Source: Pseudisothecium myosuroides
Taxonomy: Eukaryota; Streptophyta; Bryopsida; Hypnales; Lembophyllaceae
Assembly: GCA_951799445.1 (NCBI GenBank)
Contig: OX637292.1
Location: 16,495,296-16,559,295 of the forward strand
Direction: 5' to 3'
DNA length: 64,000 nt
The translations under genes were made by a program, and so were the position numbers. How positions within the stretch are numbered: position 1 is the first letter of the stretch; the number at the start of each line of letters is the position of its first letter. Below, in pieces: positions 1 to 11,663 of this stretch. The notes below the pieces were generated by a model. The model was not told the origin of the DNA. It saw nothing but the letters and a program-made list of their open reading frames with translations, and did no database searches.

Positions 1-1900
1 TGTGTCTATTATCATCAATTGCAAATGACATCTCTTTTAGATTTTGTTGTAATAAGCTCACCCATCTTCAAAGAATTGTTTGCTAATGTAGGTTTGCATG
101 TTTGTAGCTAGAAAGTAATATATACAGTAAGTGGATGGTAGACGGCCATAATAAATTCTCTTTGGGATCCAATATATTCATTGTTGCCACACTACAAAGA
201 GGTTTGTGACAGCTCTAAAAGCATCGGTTTTATACTTTGTTTGGCTTTTCTTGTTCTTTGGCCTAATGCCTCATGGAAGAATTGCGGGGGAGACAAATGC
301 TTCACCTCTTTGGTCTAGTGTACATTTCGGCACTTTTTGTATTGATTAAGGTTACTACACTTGAAACCAATCTATTTAAATTCTTGCCTACAATGTACTA
401 TTATTAATAAAAATTTAGGATTAGTTTTAAAAACACCTATTTTTAGTACTTTGAAAATTCATAGTTTATACATATAGTGTCCAAAAATTCATTCTAATAG
501 GAAAGAAAGAAGAACATAATAGTAGGAACCATGTTCATTTGCTTTCAATCCAATGGGTCTTTTTAATCTTGAATGCAAATACACGCATTGGAGGGGTCTC
601 TACCACCATTATTAATCCAACTATAATATAATAGGGTCAAATGACTTGAGAATTTCTAGAAGAAAAAATATGCAAGGACTTCTTCCTAACAATGGCATCA
701 ATGATGGATTTCTCCACCTAGATTCATGAAGGTCCATGAGGCTTTCATAGTTGAGCAATTGCCACATATGTTGTACAAAAAATACCACAATGATCTTTCA
801 TATTGGAGATTCTTACATTTTAGTATATCAACGTTGGTTTTCGATTATGTAAACTACTTGCAAGGAATGGCCGTTGATTTCTTGGGCAGGTTTTGCACCA
901 TAAATGCCCAATTTTGCAGGTTGGTCCCCATCATCAGGCATTTCGGATTTTACATCCACCATCAAATTTTCATCTCAATAATTCATCTAATTTTGTAGAT
1001 TGCGTCCAGTAGTTTAAACTAGGAAATGATCCTTATCATCAAACATTGCACCAAATAATCAAGTCTCCTCATCAACCAATTATTTGGCACCATGCCCACC
1101 TTTGCAAGTATTGCCCTATACAAATCAATCTTTTGTAGATATCCAACAGTGACCAATAATCTATTAGCAAACTCATAATGCCAAGTCCGGTTTTCAAGGC
1201 AGATTTGGCACCATTGCATTGGAGAGTCAAAAGTAGGTTATGAGTTAGCTCATCCCCAAATGGAAAATTTCACTTAAGTGGCACCAGTACAACTCTATGT
1301 TGCATCCAGCACGGCCCTATGTTGGCTGCTTCGGTTAGTTCTATTTGATGATGAGCTAGCGCCCATCATTGGGTGGCTTGGCTTTTGGCCTGACTTCTTA
1401 GGTTTTAACTGAAAATTTAAAAAAGTAGAAATTTAGTAGTGAGAAAATGCTTTCAAAAAAGAATTTCCGCCAAGGGCTGGTCCTTCTGGTTCTGTGTACT
1501 GTTTCCCCTGCAATGGAAGTGTTCCATGTGTTTCAAGAAAAAAAAAAAAAAAAATGGGTTATGAGTGATAACCAAGCCCTTTGATTTGGAAAAAGCACAC
1601 AAATGGACACTTGAGATGAAGTATCACCTTGGCATTATGTCCCATAATGCAGTTTTTCATATAAGTTCTGTAGAATTTTAGATGATTAAATAATTCGCTT
1701 TATATATGAACACTTTCAGAATAAAGATTTTTGATAATTCTATTACGAGTTCCACAATATGATCAAACAGAATGGTCAATTTCAAATCATGCATCATTGA
1801 TTTTAATTCATGGAACCAACGATCGAGACCTACATCCACCGAATCCTGATACGACAGAGAGGGTGCGCAATCCAGAGACACTATCAAAAATCGTCCTGGA
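1..1900. other. intergenic, no gene recognised
   Basis: AT-rich sequence with only short unsupported ORFs on both strands. It contains an A-run of about 18 bases near 1530-1549. I see no conserved protein, structured RNA or clear repeat boundary here. The last ~200 bases may be the 3' end of the minus-strand snoRNA precursor, whose end I cannot place. Confidence 0.5.
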
Positions 1901-1937
1901 CATTCCTCACTGCTACATATGTAGACGCACATAGATC

Positions 1938-2027
1938 GCAAGCAAAAGGCTCAGGATTACAGTTATGTTGATTTTCATCACCAATTTCAGGCTTTGATGG
2001 TACAAATAATCATCACTGCAGGCTTGC
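1938..2027 (-). ncRNA. C/D-box snoRNA, predicted guide for 18S Um123
   Basis: A textbook C/D snoRNA on the minus strand. It has box C GTGATGA (2016-2010), D' CTGA (1990-1987), C' GTGATGA (1981-1975) and D CTGA (1954-1951). Outer bases GCAAGC (5') and GCTTGC (3') can pair. The guide upstream of D', TACCATCAAA, is complementary to the 18S rRNA segment TTTGATGGTA. The fifth-nucleotide rule puts 2'-O-methylation on U123 (Arabidopsis numbering, recalled from memory). The second guide, upstream of D, has no target I recognise. It lies downstream of two other snoRNAs in the same transcript. Boxes and guide are seen in the sequence; target and modification are inferred from known rules. Confidence 0.85.
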
Positions 2028-2078
2028 TTCCATACGATCTCAGACCACGAAAAAGAAGCACCAACAAATAGCGTACAT

Positions 2079-2158
2079 AGCCTTCAGGGTCTGCTTGCTG
2101 TCAACAGTGCCTTTCGGCAATCAGGTCTCAAAGATTATTGACAACATCATCAGGCTCT
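2079..2158 (-). ncRNA. C/D-box snoRNA, predicted guide for 18S Cm38 (snoR66-like)
   Basis: Minus-strand C/D snoRNA with a core C box TGATGA (2152-2147; the purine before it is replaced by C), D' CTGA (2124-2121) and D CTGA (2087-2084). It is closed by a short AGCC/GGCT stem. The D' guide TAATCTTTGAGAC is a 13-nt perfect complement of 18S GTCTCAAAGATTA near the 5' end. The D'+5 position falls on C38, a known plant 2'-O-methyl site that I recall being assigned to snoR66. The D-box guide (ending in AAGCAGAC) has no target I recognise. It sits about 50 nt from its downstream neighbour, as expected for a polycistronic plant snoRNA precursor. Confidence 0.85.
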
Positions 2159-2227
2159 ACCCTAGAACCCCAAATAACAAGAAGCCTCAGAACTGAAGCC
2201 CTAAATGAGAAGATGATTTCGACTATA

Positions 2228-2315
2228 GCCACCCATCAGGAAGTGATTCCAAGTTGGTAACAGCACAGCCGAAACTCTGATGACCGTCGTGATGGAAAGT
2301 CTCATCATACGGGCA
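2228..2315 (-). ncRNA. possible C/D-box snoRNA (orphan)
   Basis: Between U15 and the Cm38 snoRNA, on the same strand, there is a consensus box C ATGATGA (2308-2302) and a CTGA (2239-2236) about 65 nt later. The flanks GCCC and GGGT/GGGC could form a weak stem. No D' box and no guide matching rRNA were recognised. Its position in the cluster is the main support. It could be a diverged snoRNA, a snoRNA with a non-rRNA target, or spacer. Confidence 0.35.
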
Positions 2316-2357
2316 AAAAGCAGATCATGTTTCCAATTTCCCTAATATTCAGTTCCT

Positions 2358-2533
2358 GATTCTCTCAGACAAATGCCTCGTTTATACTTCAGAGTAACTG
2401 GAAAGCCAGCGGTTGACAAGATTCAGCAGCGCCGCGCAGCACCGCGATAAGACATCGCAGTGCCAGCCGCGATAACCTTCACTTGCGCCTTAAACTCAGA
2501 TTCGTCATCTAATAGTCTTCATCACCGAGAATC
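2358..2533 (-). ncRNA. U15: snoRNA U15 (C/D box)
   Basis: Strong match to the U15 family. Box C GTGATGA is at 2525-2519, D' CTGA at 2499-2496 and D CTGA at 2368-2365. A perfect 7-bp terminal stem is formed by GATTCTC (2533-2527) and GAGAATC (2364-2358). Both U15 guides are present. ATTAGATGACGA before D' is complementary to 25S TCGTCATCTAAT (the yeast Gm2288 equivalent). GAGGCATTTGT before D is complementary to 25S AAATGCCTC (the yeast Am2281, plant Am2271 equivalent). The ~176-nt length fits the unusually long U15 family (the human gene is ~148 nt). It appears to be the first snoRNA of the precursor, about 350 nt below the TATA box. Confidence 0.93.
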
Positions 2534-2896
2534 AAAACCCTGAACCCTAAATCATATCAGAAATTCAAAATACTAGGAAGACCAAACCAGGTCAACGAAT
2601 GCAGTACAAAAACATGACCGATGCCACACATTGAAAAGACATTTAAACATATACCAATGACTTGTAACAGAAAAAACCCAGAGACGCAGCATGTCCGAGG
2701 AAAGATCGATCAGCGGGCGGCGCCTTAAACTATAAAAGCCGCAAGAGTTATCACAAGAAACGCTGGGTCTCCTAACATACTATTTCATACAAGCAAAATC
2801 CCTAACCACATTGCTAATCCTCCGCAAAATAGCTAACCGAGAAATCCATGAAAACGAGAAGTATCGTGCACACTGAGCTCGATAGCATAGAGCTGG

Positions 2897-3021
2897 GTTT
2901 ATATAGACCAGCTTCGGCGATGTGTTACGAACTGCAAACCCTAAAAAAACCCTAAAATTGCCTCCGTGTTTATTCACCCCTTCTCATCCGCGCTTCATCG
3001 TTTCATCCACTCCCAAGCCCA
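2897..3021 (-). promoter_or_regulatory. snoRNA-cluster promoter: TATA box, teloboxes, Site II
   Basis: Upstream of the snoRNAs, read on the minus strand, there is a Site II element TGGGCT (3021-3016), then two telobox motifs (AAACCCTAA on the plus strand, 2936-2957), then a TATA box CTATATAAAC (about 2906-2897). Site II plus telobox is the known plant promoter signature of ribosomal-protein, snoRNA and other ribosome-biogenesis genes. Transcription is predicted to start near 2870 and to yield a non-coding precursor. No protein ORF in the transcript is convincing, so this appears to be an intergenic snoRNA gene rather than an intronic one. Confidence 0.8.
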
Positions 3022-3475
3022 CTTCATCCAGTTTGGTGCTCATTTATGCCAAACAATGGTAAAAAACCAAAAAGTGCCTTTTATTTTGTGTTTTTTGCAA
3101 AAACTAATTGAATACTGTTTTGCACACTCACTAATAACAAGTGGTGTGGCCCTATTTCACATACACGCCACTTGTTAGCTGGATGGTCGTATGTGTTTTT
3201 GGCACATTAATTTTTAGGAGCTATGTACGTACTTTCAGAAATATTTCATATTTATTTTCACAAGCATATTCTTGGGGTGGTTGTCATGTAGCAATTTATA
3301 TATTGTTTCTTGTCTACCAAGCGTTTAGCTAAGTGAAACAAATATCGGTTTATCAAATGTTAGGTCAAGGAGTCTCATTCATCCAAAATGTGGTGGAAAA
3401 ATGCATTTATAGTGTAATAAATCAATTGTCATAATAAAGAATGAAATAAGACCAAACCGGTTTAAATCAAAGGTA

Positions 3476-3664
3476 CAGTAGAACCTCTCTAAACTAATAG
3501 GTCCCGGACCAGTCTGACAGATTGGTTTATAGAGGTTTATTGACATTTGGAGGGTCATTTTTAGTCACAACCTTTGTTATGTGGCCTAGTCCAGAATTGG
3601 TCTGATAGATTGGTTTACAGAGGTTTATTGGCTTTTAGAAGAACATCTTAGGAAGGTTCTATTG
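3476..3664. mobile_element. pogo/Emigrant-like MITE
   Basis: A 189-bp element flanked by TA on both sides. It starts CAGTAGAACCTC and ends in the inverse of CAATAGAACCTTCC. The start resembles the Emigrant/pogo-type plant MITE terminus (CAGTAAAACCTC, from memory). Internally it carries an imperfect direct repeat of about 28 bp around GATTGGTTTA(T/C)AGAGG. It is non-coding. Confidence 0.7.
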
Positions 3665-3666
3665 TA

Positions 3667-5545
3667 GTTGTAATTGAAGTAGCAAGAGTGGATTCGCTTG
3701 GATAACGTAATTGCAAGCAACTACATGATTGTAAGTGAGCTTGAGATGAAGTATTGACCTCAATAATTTGGATTTGGATTGAAAGTTTGTTGTTTTGTGA
3801 GTTTTTGTTGTGAATGTGAACTTGGAAGAGTACATTTCATTGTAATTTTGTAAACAAAAGTTGTAGATTTATAGTCATTTTAAATGGTAGCTATGAGATT
3901 ATTGTTATAATGGTAATCTACAGTATTTGAAAATCAAAGTTTCACACTTCAAATTAGGATTTTTTTAATATTTTTAATATAAATGTGAATCTAAATAATA
4001 TATTATTGTTTTTTGTAATTGTAATGCAATTGGGATTATAGGAATCTAAAGAGCTTTAATGTTGTTGGAGAGAAGTAAGGTAAACCAACCTATGACAAGT
4101 AGAATGACTAGTTTGCCCTATTGGCATTGTTGAAAATTTTCAAATCTTTTTTCATTAAAAGAAAAGTTGAAAAAGCTATTGAAATTTTATTTTTTTGACA
4201 AAGTATAAGTTTCTTATGAATTTTTGAAATGAGCTACCTAATTGGTCCAAAAGAGTCTTTAGACTACCTCTAAACCAACAAAAAATGTATCCATAATGGT
4301 CATTTGACTCGCCTAAAGTAGTCACAATGTTTCCTAATATAGATACAACATGAAGGCCTAAAAAAGTTACTTCTTGTGATGAATGTAGACACAAAAGGTG
4401 TGAGTTCCTATTGAAGTCACAAAATCACTCTATTACCATCATTCAAGACATTGATTATGGCCACTAACTCAACCTAATGTAGTCCAAATCTCATTTATTG
4501 AATTTTTTTTGTCATGGATTGATCAGGGCAAGACTTTGATGGGTCCTTCCTTAGCTAGGTGTCTATTGTAAGTGGTTTTCTTGTCATAGGTTGTCTTACC
4601 TTAGTTATAGTCGTGGATTGTTTTTGTTTTTTGTGTGACATTTAGATGGATGAGAAAAATAATCATTGGTCTCTTTGTGAAGCTCTTTTGCGCCCCTTAC
4701 AGTGTTGGACAACATAACAAGACCATCACTAGTGCATTAGAATATCCTCAATTTGCCCTCTAAGGAGGCAAAACAATGGCAAGTTTTGCCTGGATTTGAG
4801 AAAAGCAACAAAAATCTGCCCCAATGCTAACACCACCTCTTACATTAACTTCACAAGCATGGCACTTCTTGCCTTTTCCGTAACAAGTGACCATTTGTTG
4901 TGCCCTATAAGCTACTTTGCACTCTTTAGTCAATATAATCATGGCAATTAGTTAGAGCAATTAATATAAAACAAGATAATTGTCTTGTAGAAACAACTTG
5001 GCTTTCTCTCTATTTCCGTTCTACCATATATTCAAGTCAAATTCGGCACTTGCATGTCAAAATAATTTAATTTTGACATTTGAACAATTTGGTACCTAAC
5101 TTAATCAGATGTTCTTGACTTTTGGCACATAGCTCTTCCTTATTTTTTGACATTCCTCATCACAGTAATGTTTTTTTTTCTATTCATGTGTAAATGTGTT
5201 CTTTTTTCTAAATTTTCTCAAGAATAATTTTTGAATATTCAAAATTGGCAAAAATGAAATTTTCTCAGACTTTCAAAAAATAATTGTACAATTTTTCATA
5301 TTTTAGACATGTTCCAATTTTTTCCTAATTATTTATACCACTAACCTACACGTAGGGGAGCTAGCACTGCTGAAGCAATCTGTGATTTGATCAAAACTTG
5401 CAGATGCTATAGAAATATTTATGTGGAACGAAAGAATTGAAGAGCCCTACTTAAGCCACCTCTAATTGATAGCCAATATTGACGAGCTATTGTTTGGTTT
5501 AATTTTCCTAAGTAATTGTCATGCCTAGTCTACTAAAATTCTACA
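3667..5545. other. intergenic, no gene recognised
   Basis: AT-rich sequence with scattered homopolymer runs and ORFs below 75 codons without recognisable domains. No repeat boundary or RNA structure stood out. Confidence 0.5.
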
Positions 5546-5549
5546 TTAA

Positions 5550-6137
5550 CCCCTAAAGGACCGAGGGGGGTATACAGGGAGACATTGTCAAAAACTGTGG
5601 TTTTTTGGTACGTTATTCAAAACTAAAAATTGAAACTTTTTTTGAAACTTCAACCATACAAAACTGAAGTAAAGTATTTTATCAAACTGTGGAAAAAATT
5701 TCAGCCCATTTGACCACGCGGATTGAAAGATTATAACGTTTGAAGTTAGAAGAAAATGTGTTTTTTTGAAACCGCCCAACATAGCTAACCAAGTTTGACT
5801 ACTCTTAGAATGTGATTTGAGTATTAAAATTCGTTTTTTTCTGGACAATTGTATGCCATATTTTATTAGTTACATACATGCCAAATTTTAAAAGTTGATG
5901 AGCTTTTTCGCAAAAGATTCTCCAAAGATTCTCAAATTGCCCAAGCTGCCCAAAAAGTTCAGGGCAGCATAACTTTTGATCCGGGCACCCGATTGGAAAA
6001 AAAATTAGATTTTCACGAAGGAGGCACATATATGTCCACTGTGTCCAAATTTCATAAACATCTGACCAAAAATGACTTTATAGGAACCTACCCGAGATTT
6101 CTTGCGTATGTTGAACGGACACTTGGTCCTTTAGGGG
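5550..6137. mobile_element. piggyBac-like non-autonomous element, copy 1 (TTAA flanks)
   Basis: A 588-bp non-coding element bounded by TTAA (5546-5549 and 6138-6141). Its terminal inverted repeats (TIRs) begin CCCCTAAAGGACC and are complementary at the right end. Termini and TTAA targets match the piggyBac superfamily pattern and two further copies near 25 and 27 kb. No transposase is encoded. The internal ORFs on the minus strand look fortuitous. Confidence 0.72.
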
Positions 6138-6141
6138 TTAA

Positions 6142-7080
6142 AATTTAGCCACACAAACTAGACTAGTATGCGCAACTTTTACAAATTTTTTTTATTGAAA
6201 ACGGACATTTTATGAAGAAGATACAAGCCGCCGAGGTTCACTATAGTCTATAAATGGCAGGATTTTGAATTTTGAATTGCTCCCAAACATTCAAAACAAC
6301 TTGGATTGACATGAAAATTTCACCACAATAACTAGAATTCAAGGGAAACACAACCCAACAAATTTTATTGAAATCGAACATTGGATGAAGGAGATACAAG
6401 CCTCCGAAGTTGTAGCCATGAAGTGCACTTTGGTGAATCAAATTGAGCCTGTGAACTTTGATTGGCTTCTAGAAAATCATTACCTCTTGGATTGATCTAA
6501 AAGTCTTCCATCTACATATGTGAACACAAAGTAGCTTGATCAATTTTCAAATAGGTGAAGAACAAATTGAACTCAACCTATCAAAATAAACATTGTTCCA
6601 AATCTAGACTTACCATAATTGGATGTATCTTGAACCATTTATAATAAATATCCATTTTACAAAATTTGGGCATGCAACATTTCAACATTGAATTCTCTTT
6701 ATTGTGAATCTTGAATCATTTCTGAGATTAATTTTTTTAAGAAGGAAAGATGTATGTATAGATGTTTCCTACATATCTTGGCAACCAACTTTTGAAAATT
6801 CATGCCCAATTGTTTTTAAGAGATTATCATGTAAAATCTTGAAAAATGACTTACAAAATTCACCAAAAATGGAGTTTTGATTTTGCGAAATTGAAATTTG
6901 GCACACTTGATTGAGATTGTGTAAGAATGTAATGATAATTATGCATGCCCCCAAAATGCAAATTATATTCCACATTATGCCAAATTCTTTGAATGATACA
7001 AATAATCTCAGTACCTTTTTCCAAGAGCGTTCGAGAATTCATATGCCCACGTTGTGCATGTGAGCCGGCAACATGGATAG
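6142..7080. other. intergenic with a local imperfect direct repeat
   Basis: No gene recognised. Around 6190-6240 and 6365-6415 there is an imperfect direct repeat: a TTTTATTGAAA stretch followed by GATACAAGCC(G/T)CCGA(G/A)GTT. This suggests an old ~180-bp tandem duplication. The remainder is AT-rich and featureless. Confidence 0.45.
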
Positions 7081-8871
7081 TTCCTGAGAGGCGATTGCAT
7101 GAAGAACAACACAGCAAGCAACAAAGGAATCAAAGGAAATCAATTGACACTGCATTAATCAATTGACTTCAAGAAAATATGCTCTGATACGCACATCTCC
7201 AGGCACTCCTGCAGTGAATTCTTTCCAAGTCAGTTCTAGATTTACACAAGTTTGCTCACGCGTGTGCCTTGGTCAGCACTCAGCAGTGATACTTAATTTA
7301 AGTTACTTTCTGTAACTTAAATGTTTGCAAGAGTGAATTTCGCATATTACGAAATTCACTCTTCAGAGCATTTCGTAATGTCAAAATCAATCGCCTATCT
7401 TAATACCAGTCCTCCACCAAAATCTTGCGAACATTTATAGAAAGTACATCACTGTTGACCAAGGCACAGCTTGAGCAAACGCGTGCAAGTTTAGAACTTG
7501 GAAAGAATTCACTGCAGAAGTGCCTAAACAGAGTGAATTTTGCATGTTGCCATCCATGCGGTCATTCCTGTGCCATTCATGTGGTCCAAATGGTCGTGAA
7601 TGCGGTACTGTCCAAGTGGCCGGCTCATGCAATCTGCTTAACAATTGCACCGATAAAGTTGCCATTAATTGCAACTGAGGATACTTCCTATTCAATATTC
7701 ATAAGCAATCAATTTTTACTTACAAGTCTCAAAATTTCAAAAACGAAAACTTGACTCCCCAAGTTGCTTGCTATGGTGCCTTTCAATGGCCTCTAAGCAT
7801 ACGGTAGCTTGAGGTCAACTTTGGTGAAAAACGATTAAAATTTTTGAAGCTGAATGATTTTGGAAATTATAAGCCAATTTGCCAAATTCAAGGAAAGCTA
7901 AACATAAAGAAAGTCAAAAAGTTGGAAAAGATACATGTGTTGCTTGATCCCTTGACATGTCTACTAAATAATGCACAACCCAAATTCATTCTTTCAACTT
8001 TACAACAAAGCTTCCAAGATTATTTGAAAGGTTATCAAAAGTTAAGAAAACTAATTTAATAATTGCCAAATAACTTCTCCATAGAAAATGAACAGCCAAA
8101 CCAACCCTTCCAGTCTTGAATAATAATTCAACAAAAATGAGCAGAAGGTGACCTCAGGCTGCGGTGTATGATATTACTTGTAAGAATACTGTCCAAGTTG
8201 CCGGCTCGCACAAAGTGGGCACATATATTGTCGTAGGGGCTTGGAAATGAAATGATTTGGGTACTCCCAGTCGCAGTTCACCACCACCTTGGTCATGAGG
8301 CTGCCCATCCTCGCAAGTTTTATCATTGTGGAGGAACTTGCTTGCATCAAAATGCAAGGATCGATCTTGATACTTCAGAAAACAGAGATCAGATTGTCAT
8401 TGCTTTCAGAATAAATTGAGGGCAACAACAAAGCAGCCAACAAGCAGAGGTACTAGCTACTACAAAAGGAAGTCGCCGGTTGAATTGGGCATGACGAGTC
8501 CTCTTCGTCTATGGGAACTTTAGTAACTGGATTTGCGCCTTCAGAGGTGCACGGAAACCTGCCATTGGGGATGGGTCGGGAACGTTGTGCATGTACACGC
8601 CGCTCACACTGATGTCAGGCGGTCCTGCAGACGGGTTTCAAGGACTGTGAACTCACATGCATGTGTTCTGGCTTGTTTCTCTAAGGGAATATCAGAAGCT
8701 TCCCACTTGTTCTCGGAAGGGCAGGATCAGGGACACAAAGTTTTCTATTGGTAAGACCATAAACGGGTATTGGATGGCACTCCGGAAACCAGAAATAATC
8801 ACCCTACCGTGGTACTAAGAGCGGAGGCCCTGGGGGTGTCGTGGGAGCAACATTGAAATCATTCATTACAA
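7081..8871 (+). repeat. 5' flank of duplicated lectin-kinase unit A (paralogous to 24.9-28.6 kb)
   Basis: This stretch aligns by eye with 24,905-28,580 upstream of the second lectin kinase. Shared landmarks include the GAAAATATGCT(C/A)TGATACGCACATCTC segment and the ATAAAGTTGCCATTAA segment. Two TTAA sites here, 7155-7158 and 7665-7668, are uninterrupted. In copy B they hold piggyBac-like insertions, so they are pre-insertion sites. A small perfect hairpin, AGAGTGAATTTCG with its inverse, lies at about 7330-7363. Between about 7,750 and 8,150 the two copies are too diverged to match. No coding sequence is recognised. Confidence 0.75.
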
Positions 8872-8892
8872 TTGCAAATAATGTCGGATTCA

Positions 8893-11663
8893 ATGTTGTC
8901 TACAACGGCTGTTCTATGTCTCATCGTCCTGTTTGTGTTCCACAACCCAATTGCAACTGCAGACACGCGAATCACCTTCCCCAACTTCTCGCCTCATGAC
9001 GATTTCTTCACGCTTGGAGATGTTGCGTACGAAACCGATCATCGTTCCTACATCATCAACGCAGGTGCCAGGACGCTTGCTTTCAGAGGGTCTTGTGGAG
9101 CGCTGGTGCATCGGAAACCGGTCCGCATTCAGAACGTAGCAACTGGGAGGGTGGCTTCCTTCAGCTCCTCTTTCACCTTCACCTTCACCACGCACGGCGT
9201 GCCTTGGGACAACATGAACAACACCTTGGATGGGAGCAAATTCAATTTTGTCATGATCCCGAACGTACCCATGCCTACCCTGCGCTATACTTTCTCCCAG
9301 ACGGGACAGTTCGGTGCATGCAAGGTAGTTCGAAATCAAAACATTCGAGTGACTCCTCCAATTTTTGCAGTTGAAATTGACACAGATTACAATCCAAATG
9401 GTGACAAGGAGCCCAGCAATAATAACATCAGGGTTTTCAAAAACCTTGATTATGAATATGATGTCGAAACGTTCACTCACAACCTTTGTGGTAATGATAC
9501 GCATTGCTCGTATTTCTCTAAAGGGAGAGTTTTCACTGCTTGGATTGATTTCAATAGCTCATCTCAGACTCTGGAATTCAGAATGGTCAACGGATCAAAT
9601 CCCAAGCCCATCCAGCCTCTGTTGCTCTTTTCGGAATACAAATTTCCGAAGAGGATCGGAGATGAGGTGGCGCTCTCGTTCTGGGGAGGCTCAGATGTCA
9701 ACCATTTGGAAGAGCACGAGCTCTTGTCCTGGAGCTTCTTCAGCACCGGGATATCAGAGTCCAAGTTCCAACTGATGGTTCAGTATTTGAAGTCCAAAAC
9801 GTGGGTTGGCGTCACTTCAGGAGCTCTGTTCGGAACGCTTGCTGCATCGGTGATTCTCTGGTCCGTCTTTACATTTGCATCGCCATCCACCAGTTACACT
9901 GCTTTGGGTTATTCCACAGGACCACGTGTCTTCTCGTATAATGAGCTCTCCAAGGCAACCGACAACTTTGATGAAAGAACTGTGCTCGGACGTGGCGGGT
10001 CGGGAGTTGTTTACAAAGGCTCTTTGGAAGGTGAGAGCAGTGTTTTTCAGTTACACTTTCTACTGAGTTTTGGACATTGTGTGGTGGGATGGTCACTAAG
10101 GCCCTCCTGCCATGTGAGCCGGGCCGGTGAAGTTCGCCGGGGAGCTATAGGCCCCAAGTTTGCAATTGTCCTGTCATGTGGACCCGGTGGGTGGGGAGAG
10201 ATCGAGTAAGAATCCCCCACGTATTGATTATGTCAAGATTGTTCCATCTTGTTCCATCTTCACCAATGAGGTTGTCCACCGATGATCGGTGAAACTTGAA
10301 ATCTTGCTTCTCCGCTCACCGAGGCCAGCAAGACAATCGGTGTTCATTTTGTGTCATTTTGTGCTTTTTCTGCCGGCCTGGCTCACATGGCAAGAGGCCC
10401 TAAGTCTGTAGTCAATCATGCGTGGACTTCGGTACTTGTGTGCTTTCCTTATTTGATTTTTAATAATGATGTAAAACTTGCATCAAATAATAGTCCTAAA
10501 CAGCAACAAAAGCTCCTTCCAAAAAAGACATTTAGGCTTGTTCATGAATTGCATTCACAAACTTAGGTAGTCTTGTTACCTTTTGTATACAATCTTCATA
10601 AGATGTTTCTAAGAAAAGGGAAAAAGGTTCAATTCAATTTAATGTTGTTGAAATCCATCTTTGATCTAGAGGGTGGTATTTTGGTTGCTGTCAAACAAAT
10701 CAACATGTCAGAATCCAATCAAGCTGAATCCCTTTTCCGTGCTGAAGTGGCAAGTCTAGGCCAAATTCGACATTGAAATGTGGTGAAGTTGCAAGGATGG
10801 TGTCAAGAAAAAGGCAAATTGTTGTTGGTGTATGATTACTTGTCCAATGGAATTCTCTATGATTGGCTTTACAAAAACAATAGCCAACAAGTTCTATCGT
10901 TGAAAATGCGACTTTCCATTCTTGAGGGGTGGGTGCAGCCCTCAAATACTTGCATGAAGATTGTTTGAGTTGTATTTTGCATTGCGACATCAAGTCTACT
11001 AATGTGTTGTTGGATGCGGATTTCAATGCCTATATTGGAGACTTTGGACTTGCTCGTTTGATGGACCACTACAAATTGGAGAAGACTACTTTGGTGGCAG
11101 GCACATTTGGCTACATAGCTCCTGAGTTGCCATATACAGGCAAAGCCACAAAGAAATCAGATGTGTACAGTTTTGGCATCTTGGTGTTGGAAGTGGTTTG
11201 TGGAAGAAGACCTTTGGATTTTCAAACTGTGGAGCCTGAAGATCTTGTGTTGTTGTTTGCGGTTTGGCGTGCTTATGAAGGTGGGTCATTCTTCAGCATG
11301 GCAGATCCAAGAATGCTTGAGACATTTCAACCACCAAACAAATCTAAACATTTGAATTGTAATACTGTCCTTGGATTTATAGGTACAGAGGATGAGGTCA
11401 AAATCAAAACGGCAATAATTTTGAGTTTTCTAAAGTTGGGACTCTTTTGTTGCCTTCCCAATCCCAAGGCTCGACCTTCTGTAGAAGAAGTTAATAGACT
11501 ATTGAAGCAAATTCAAGACATAGGAAAGGAATCTTCCATTACAATGGTACTAATGCCGTCATTGCCATCCACCAAGCCCCTTGGACTTTATCATTCATTA
11601 GAGTTCTCATGTAGTTCCATTATGGACACTTCAGTTGCACCTTCTCCTACTTCCATAGTCTAA
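8893..11663 (+). pseudogene. L-type lectin receptor kinase A, pseudogene
   Basis: Paralogue of the intact-looking gene at 28.6-31.1 kb. Exon 1 (about 8893-10030) encodes a signal peptide, a legume-lectin ectodomain, one membrane span, and the start of the kinase domain through the glycine loop GRGGSGVVYKG. The donor is GAAG|GTGAGAG. Exon 2 starts near 10670 after CTAG and carries VAVKQIN (the catalytic lysine), DFG, APE and the kinase C-lobe, ending at 11663. It is broken in three ways relative to copy B. CGA became TGA at 10774-10776, a 1-bp G loss near 10925 shifts the frame, and the catalytic HRD reads HCD (CGC to TGC, about 10983). A 300-bp MITE lies in its intron. If transcribed, it could at most give a soluble or membrane-anchored lectin lacking an active kinase. 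Confidence 0.88.
10100..10399. mobile_element. MITE in the intron of lectin-kinase A
   Basis: About 300 bp that is absent from the otherwise alignable intron of copy B (around 29,820). It has ~28-bp TIRs: left GGCCCTCCTGCCATGTGAGC, right the inverse of GGCCTCTTGCCATGTGAGC, with one gap and few mismatches. It is flanked by CTAAG on both sides. It is GC-richer than its surroundings. The superfamily is not determined; a 5-bp duplication is unusual, and the true TSD may be shorter. Confidence 0.7.

Noticed and set aside
8914..9504. Long minus-strand ORF (196 codons), with a similar one at 28,578-29,201
   Set aside because: It is the exact antisense of the lectin ectodomain exon in both paralogues; its conservation only reflects the sense gene.
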